Positions 60,687 through 64,000 of a stretch of 64,000 nt of DNA are shown here, in pieces; positions within the stretch are counted from its first letter, which is position 1; every line of letters starts with the position of its first letter. This DNA comes from Saururus chinensis (taxonomy: Eukaryota; Streptophyta; Magnoliopsida; Piperales; Saururaceae). Both the position numbers and the translations under genes were made by a program. The stretch covers positions 1,736,001-1,800,000 of the forward strand of contig CP141145.1 of the NCBI GenBank assembly GCA_035235625.1, in the 5' to 3' direction. The notes under the pieces are model-generated. The model was not told the DNA's origin. It searched no databases and was given only the letters and a program-made list of their open reading frames with translations.

Positions 60687-60790
60687 TCTTCTATCCCAAA
60701 TTAATAACTTCATTTGGTTTTTGAAGATGAACTAAAATTAGTTCAATTGAAAAACCAAATGGAGCTATAAGTATATGACGAAGGGTAAAC
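60687..60790. mobile_element. Third Stowaway-like MITE, degenerate
   Basis: TACTTCTTCTATCCCAAATT with ATTTGGTTTTTGAAGATGAAC faces TTCAATTGAAAAACCAAAT and ACGAAGGGTA. The hairpin arms are clear; the ends have drifted from CTCCCTCCGT. Confidence 0.6.
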
Positions 60791-61476
60791 ATGATATCAC
60801 ACTAATATACTTAAAAATACTTTTAAAAGAAGTATGATATTATGGGGACCAACCTTAGTTTACAAAAGAATGATTATATATTCTCTTAAAAGTTGAAGCA
60901 TGATTGTCCTCAGCTTACAAAGTGTATACTATTAATGGGAGGATTTGACCCATCTTTTATACTATTAATTCCTATTAATCTTTACTTACATAGATTTGAC
61001 CTATTTTAATCTTTAAAAAATTAAAGATATTATAATTATAATTTTTATGTTTTAAGTTATGTTAATTTTAATTTTATAATATTATATCTTACAATCCCTA
61101 ACTTAGGTTCTCATATTTTTTTTATAATTAAAAAGCTCTCGACGAGTTCTATCAAATGAGATCCTATATGACTATAATTTTTGGAACATTTTTTTGCTAG
61201 CAACACAAATAAAACACATTTCTTAATAATATATTTTTTAAATATATATATATATATATATTATATTTACATTTACATATTTTTAATGTCATTAGAAAAC
61301 CCCCTAAGAGCTCTATCAAATGAAACCTGCCACCAAATGGGTTTGGATTATGAATAACATGCTCCACAACACAAAGTATTTTGACACCATTGTGATCTTC
61401 ACCAACCTATGACATAATATTGAACTTATTAGATTTTGATTTATAATTGCCTATTACAAGTATATATGGGTTAATA
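60791..61476. other. AT-rich intergenic DNA
   Basis: No gene seen; a TA microsatellite near 61241-61262. Confidence 0.4.
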
Positions 61477-64000
61477 TTGTCACGACCCGGATTTTTAAAA
61501 GTATTTTTAAATAGCATGAACGGTAAGTAGCAAGATTTTTTTTTCTTTCTTAAATACAAAACAAACCCTTTCGATTAAATATCCAGGTCATGATAATTGG
61601 GGTTCACAAATATGAATATCAAATTATATGATATTATTTAACGTCTGAAAATTCATAAAGACCAGCTCATTCATCTAAGTACAAGTTTGTCACCCGTTTG
61701 AAAATAAATAACAAGTTGGCTCTCATGCTTAAGGTACACTTACATACAGAAGTTGCAAAAACGCGAAAACCTCCTATGCTCGCCTGCCTTGGTCTCACTT
61801 GTTGTCGCCTGAAGAATCTGCAACAAAACAAACCAAACAACAACCACAACCACAATGGAGCATCTCGGCCTACAGGAGAATAGTTTCCAAAGGACAAAAG
61901 GTTTTATCAATATTTTTTGGATCGGGCCAACATCACCTGATGTTAGTTGCCTACGTACTCATGAGACAACATCTCAAATGTTTTCAACAAGATCAGATCC
62001 AGACGTAGTTCTGCTTAGAAACTACTCTATCCTAAGAAGCATAGCATCACACATGCAATGCTTAAGTATTTTCAACCTACATTTTAGTAAGTCCTTTAAT
62101 CGTTCCACTTGTTTAATTAACAAGCAACATCAAACATTGTTATTAATTATCTCACATCCTTTGTTTGATAATTAATACCATCAAATCTGTAACTCAGAGA
62201 TAACTTGCATCTCGAGAAACCTCCCAAACATGGTACTCCAACTTTGGAGTAGACTACTTAACAGTAGCTTGACCCAAATCCCCAGGGCTCTCAATAGCCT
62301 GCCACAAATCTGGGGAAGAAGATCCCAACTGTGCTCATGGACACAGATTGGCAAGAAACACAAGCCTTCCATGATGCTCATGTAACTCCACTTTTCGTAC
62401 GTACTAAATAGTCCTGGGAAGACTTGCGGGAGACCAGCGGTAAAGACCCTCTGGTCAATACCCAAACCGCCGTGGCGATGAAGGAGCATGTTACAATCTC
62501 CACCTTCCCAACGCTGGGAGAAAATGTCTTATAAGACATTACTAATGTATCAATAGAAGCCTCAGGTCCTTATGACCATTGACTCCCCGAAACATTTGAA
62601 ACTTAGGCTAGATTATTTTTATCTAGTCAAGTAACCACTCAACCATGTGAGTCCTCTTCACCTTGTGAATCGGCCCACTAAATAGCTCATCCACTGAGCT
62701 AAGACTTAGAGAACATCCCAAAATTACCATCGGTTCATTAACCAAGGTAAGATCTATGTCAGGGCCCCGTTCACTCCATGAACTGGTCCCAACCCTAAAG
62801 AGGGTATTTTAGTCATTATCTTTATTAGGTATTCTCCCCTCAAACCAACAACAACCCATGCCTCTTGATTAATCTTCATTAATCTTAAGTTACTGATATA
62901 ACTTAAAACATCAATATCAAAAGCATGCATTAACATAATCAACATAAATAACATGCATTCACACCAGTGCGTAAAGAATGAATAAAGGCCCGTTGCACTC
63001 ATTTGCAGGGCTAGGGCTTAGCTAGTTCAACCCTAAGAGTGTAAACAATTCTAATACATCCCGCGAGTTACATATAAAACACTTTAGTCGATCGGTGCAC
63101 TCGGTTGTAGACACATGAAATACGCTGCTTTAAACCTGAGAATTAGGGTTCTACCCCTTATTTTCCATGACACTCTAGCCCGACAAGGTCTTCGTGTCAC
63201 AAACTGGTCATGCTCCTTCCTTTTGAAGTCATGTATAGGGTACTCTACCTCTTAATTCACTAGGTCATCCGTTTCGACAGAAACATATTATATTGCCCCT
63301 AAGGGCATTAGGGTAATTTTACTACCTAGGGTATGATACCCTCCCTTAGGTTATTCTAGTTATTTTACTGCCCCTCTATTGATTTACGTCATTGACCTCT
63401 CACAAGGCTCCACTCTCAGATTGACTCACGCTTCTATTCACACGAATGTGAGCGGGTCCACTCTAAGGGGTATTTCTATCATTTGGTTTAAGGCCTTAAT
63501 GACATCTAATGGGTCCAAAATTTAACTCAAGGGTACTACTAGCCTTCATGGACTCTGTGCAATTTTCCTGACATGTGACGGGGTCGTGAACCCCTTGAAC
63601 CGACTCAGGTGTTGACTAACGGTTTACTATAAACCCTAAGGGCAAAAGGGTTAATTAACCACTCATGGCGATTTTTATTCACTTAGAGATTTGGCCTATA
63701 AATAAGTTACCCATTAAAATATCACTGAGAATTTTCCCAATTTATAGATCAACTCATAGGCCCCTGAACCGAAGCTTCAAACTCGAATAAGTTAATATTA
63801 TACGATAATTAACTCATAGGGGTAAAATGGTTATTTCAAAATCTCTGGGATTTTTCACGAGCTGAAACTCGGTTAGAATAATCCCACACCTCGCCAGGTC
63901 CAAAAGAAATTTTCCCGAATTTCTTTGACACAATTAACCCTCTGAACCGGACCCGATTCACTCTATTCTTTTTTTTAAACTCGGGCCGAACGGGTTGGTT
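61477..64000 (-). repeat. LTR-like repeat, copy D, running off the window
   Basis: Starts TGTCACGACCCGG, the same kind of end as copies B and C. It shares GATCGGGCCAACATC, GTTGCCTACGTACTCATGAG and CAGACGTAGTTCTGC (61920-62012) with them and with the inverted piece at 570-1153. No confident coding frame. The region to 64000 contains many short AAGGG / TAGGGTAATTTTACT-like phrases typical of long plant LTRs. Its other end lies outside the window, so solo LTR versus full element cannot be told. Confidence 0.55.

Overview
This is a stretch of flowering-plant nuclear DNA. It is AT-rich, has spliced gene fragments with GT..AG introns, and is dominated by plant transposable elements: Ty1/copia and Ty3/gypsy LTR retrotransposons, CACTA, hAT and Stowaway-like elements, and an endogenous pararetrovirus-like block. 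Plant-only gene families (DUF538, DUF247, a plant-type GT31 fragment) agree with this. I cannot name the species. A GC-rich DUF538 exon together with Stowaway-type repeats (CTCCCTCCGT) makes a monocot plausible, but this is not shown. Only one long gene is clearly intact: a DUF247 gene at 58216-59568 on the minus strand.

Layout, left end. Positions 1-2345 hold a broken LTR piece and AT-rich DNA. At 2346-7065 lies a CACTA-type element. It has subterminal repeats rich in AGCGACGGC-like words on both sides and a right terminus starting CACTACACAAAAAAAA on the minus strand. Inside it are five consecutive, correctly spliced exons of aspartate-semialdehyde dehydrogenase plus unrecognised exon-like pieces, so it looks like a gene-capturing (Pack-CACTA) element. 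It abuts a minus-strand Ty1/copia gag-integrase relic (7070-8640).

Nested retrotransposons, 9968-23317. A plus-strand Ty3/gypsy element G1 (9973-23312) is bounded by a perfect 5-bp duplication, GAGGA. Its 3' LTR is split by a minus-strand Ty3/gypsy element G2 (15872-23181). The gag of G2 is in turn split by a 2.0-kb solo LTR (20407-22432, duplication CGCAT). A related solo LTR lies inverted at 27244-29371 (duplication ACCTT), and diverged relatives occur at 31371-33123, 61477-64000 and 570-1153.

Middle. A DUF538 gene with a single nonsense codon lies at 25138-25566 (minus). An Athila-like integrase tail lies at 29430-30170, a two-exon GT31 galactosyltransferase fragment at 33196-33497 (minus), and an uncertain gene remnant at 34640-37400. 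From 38 to 52 kb there are three decayed hAT transposons, two of them tail to tail. One is interrupted by a repeat called R1 here and by a decayed caulimovirid-like block (about 48400-50385).

Right end. This holds an Athila-like relic (54990-56215, minus), several short tandem duplications, the intact DUF247 gene whose immediate 3' flank is present in three tandem units, an inverted second copy of R1 carrying a 124-bp CA microsatellite, and an LTR-like sequence running off the window. The genes do not form a pathway. The window is best read as a transposon graveyard around one or two small plant genes.
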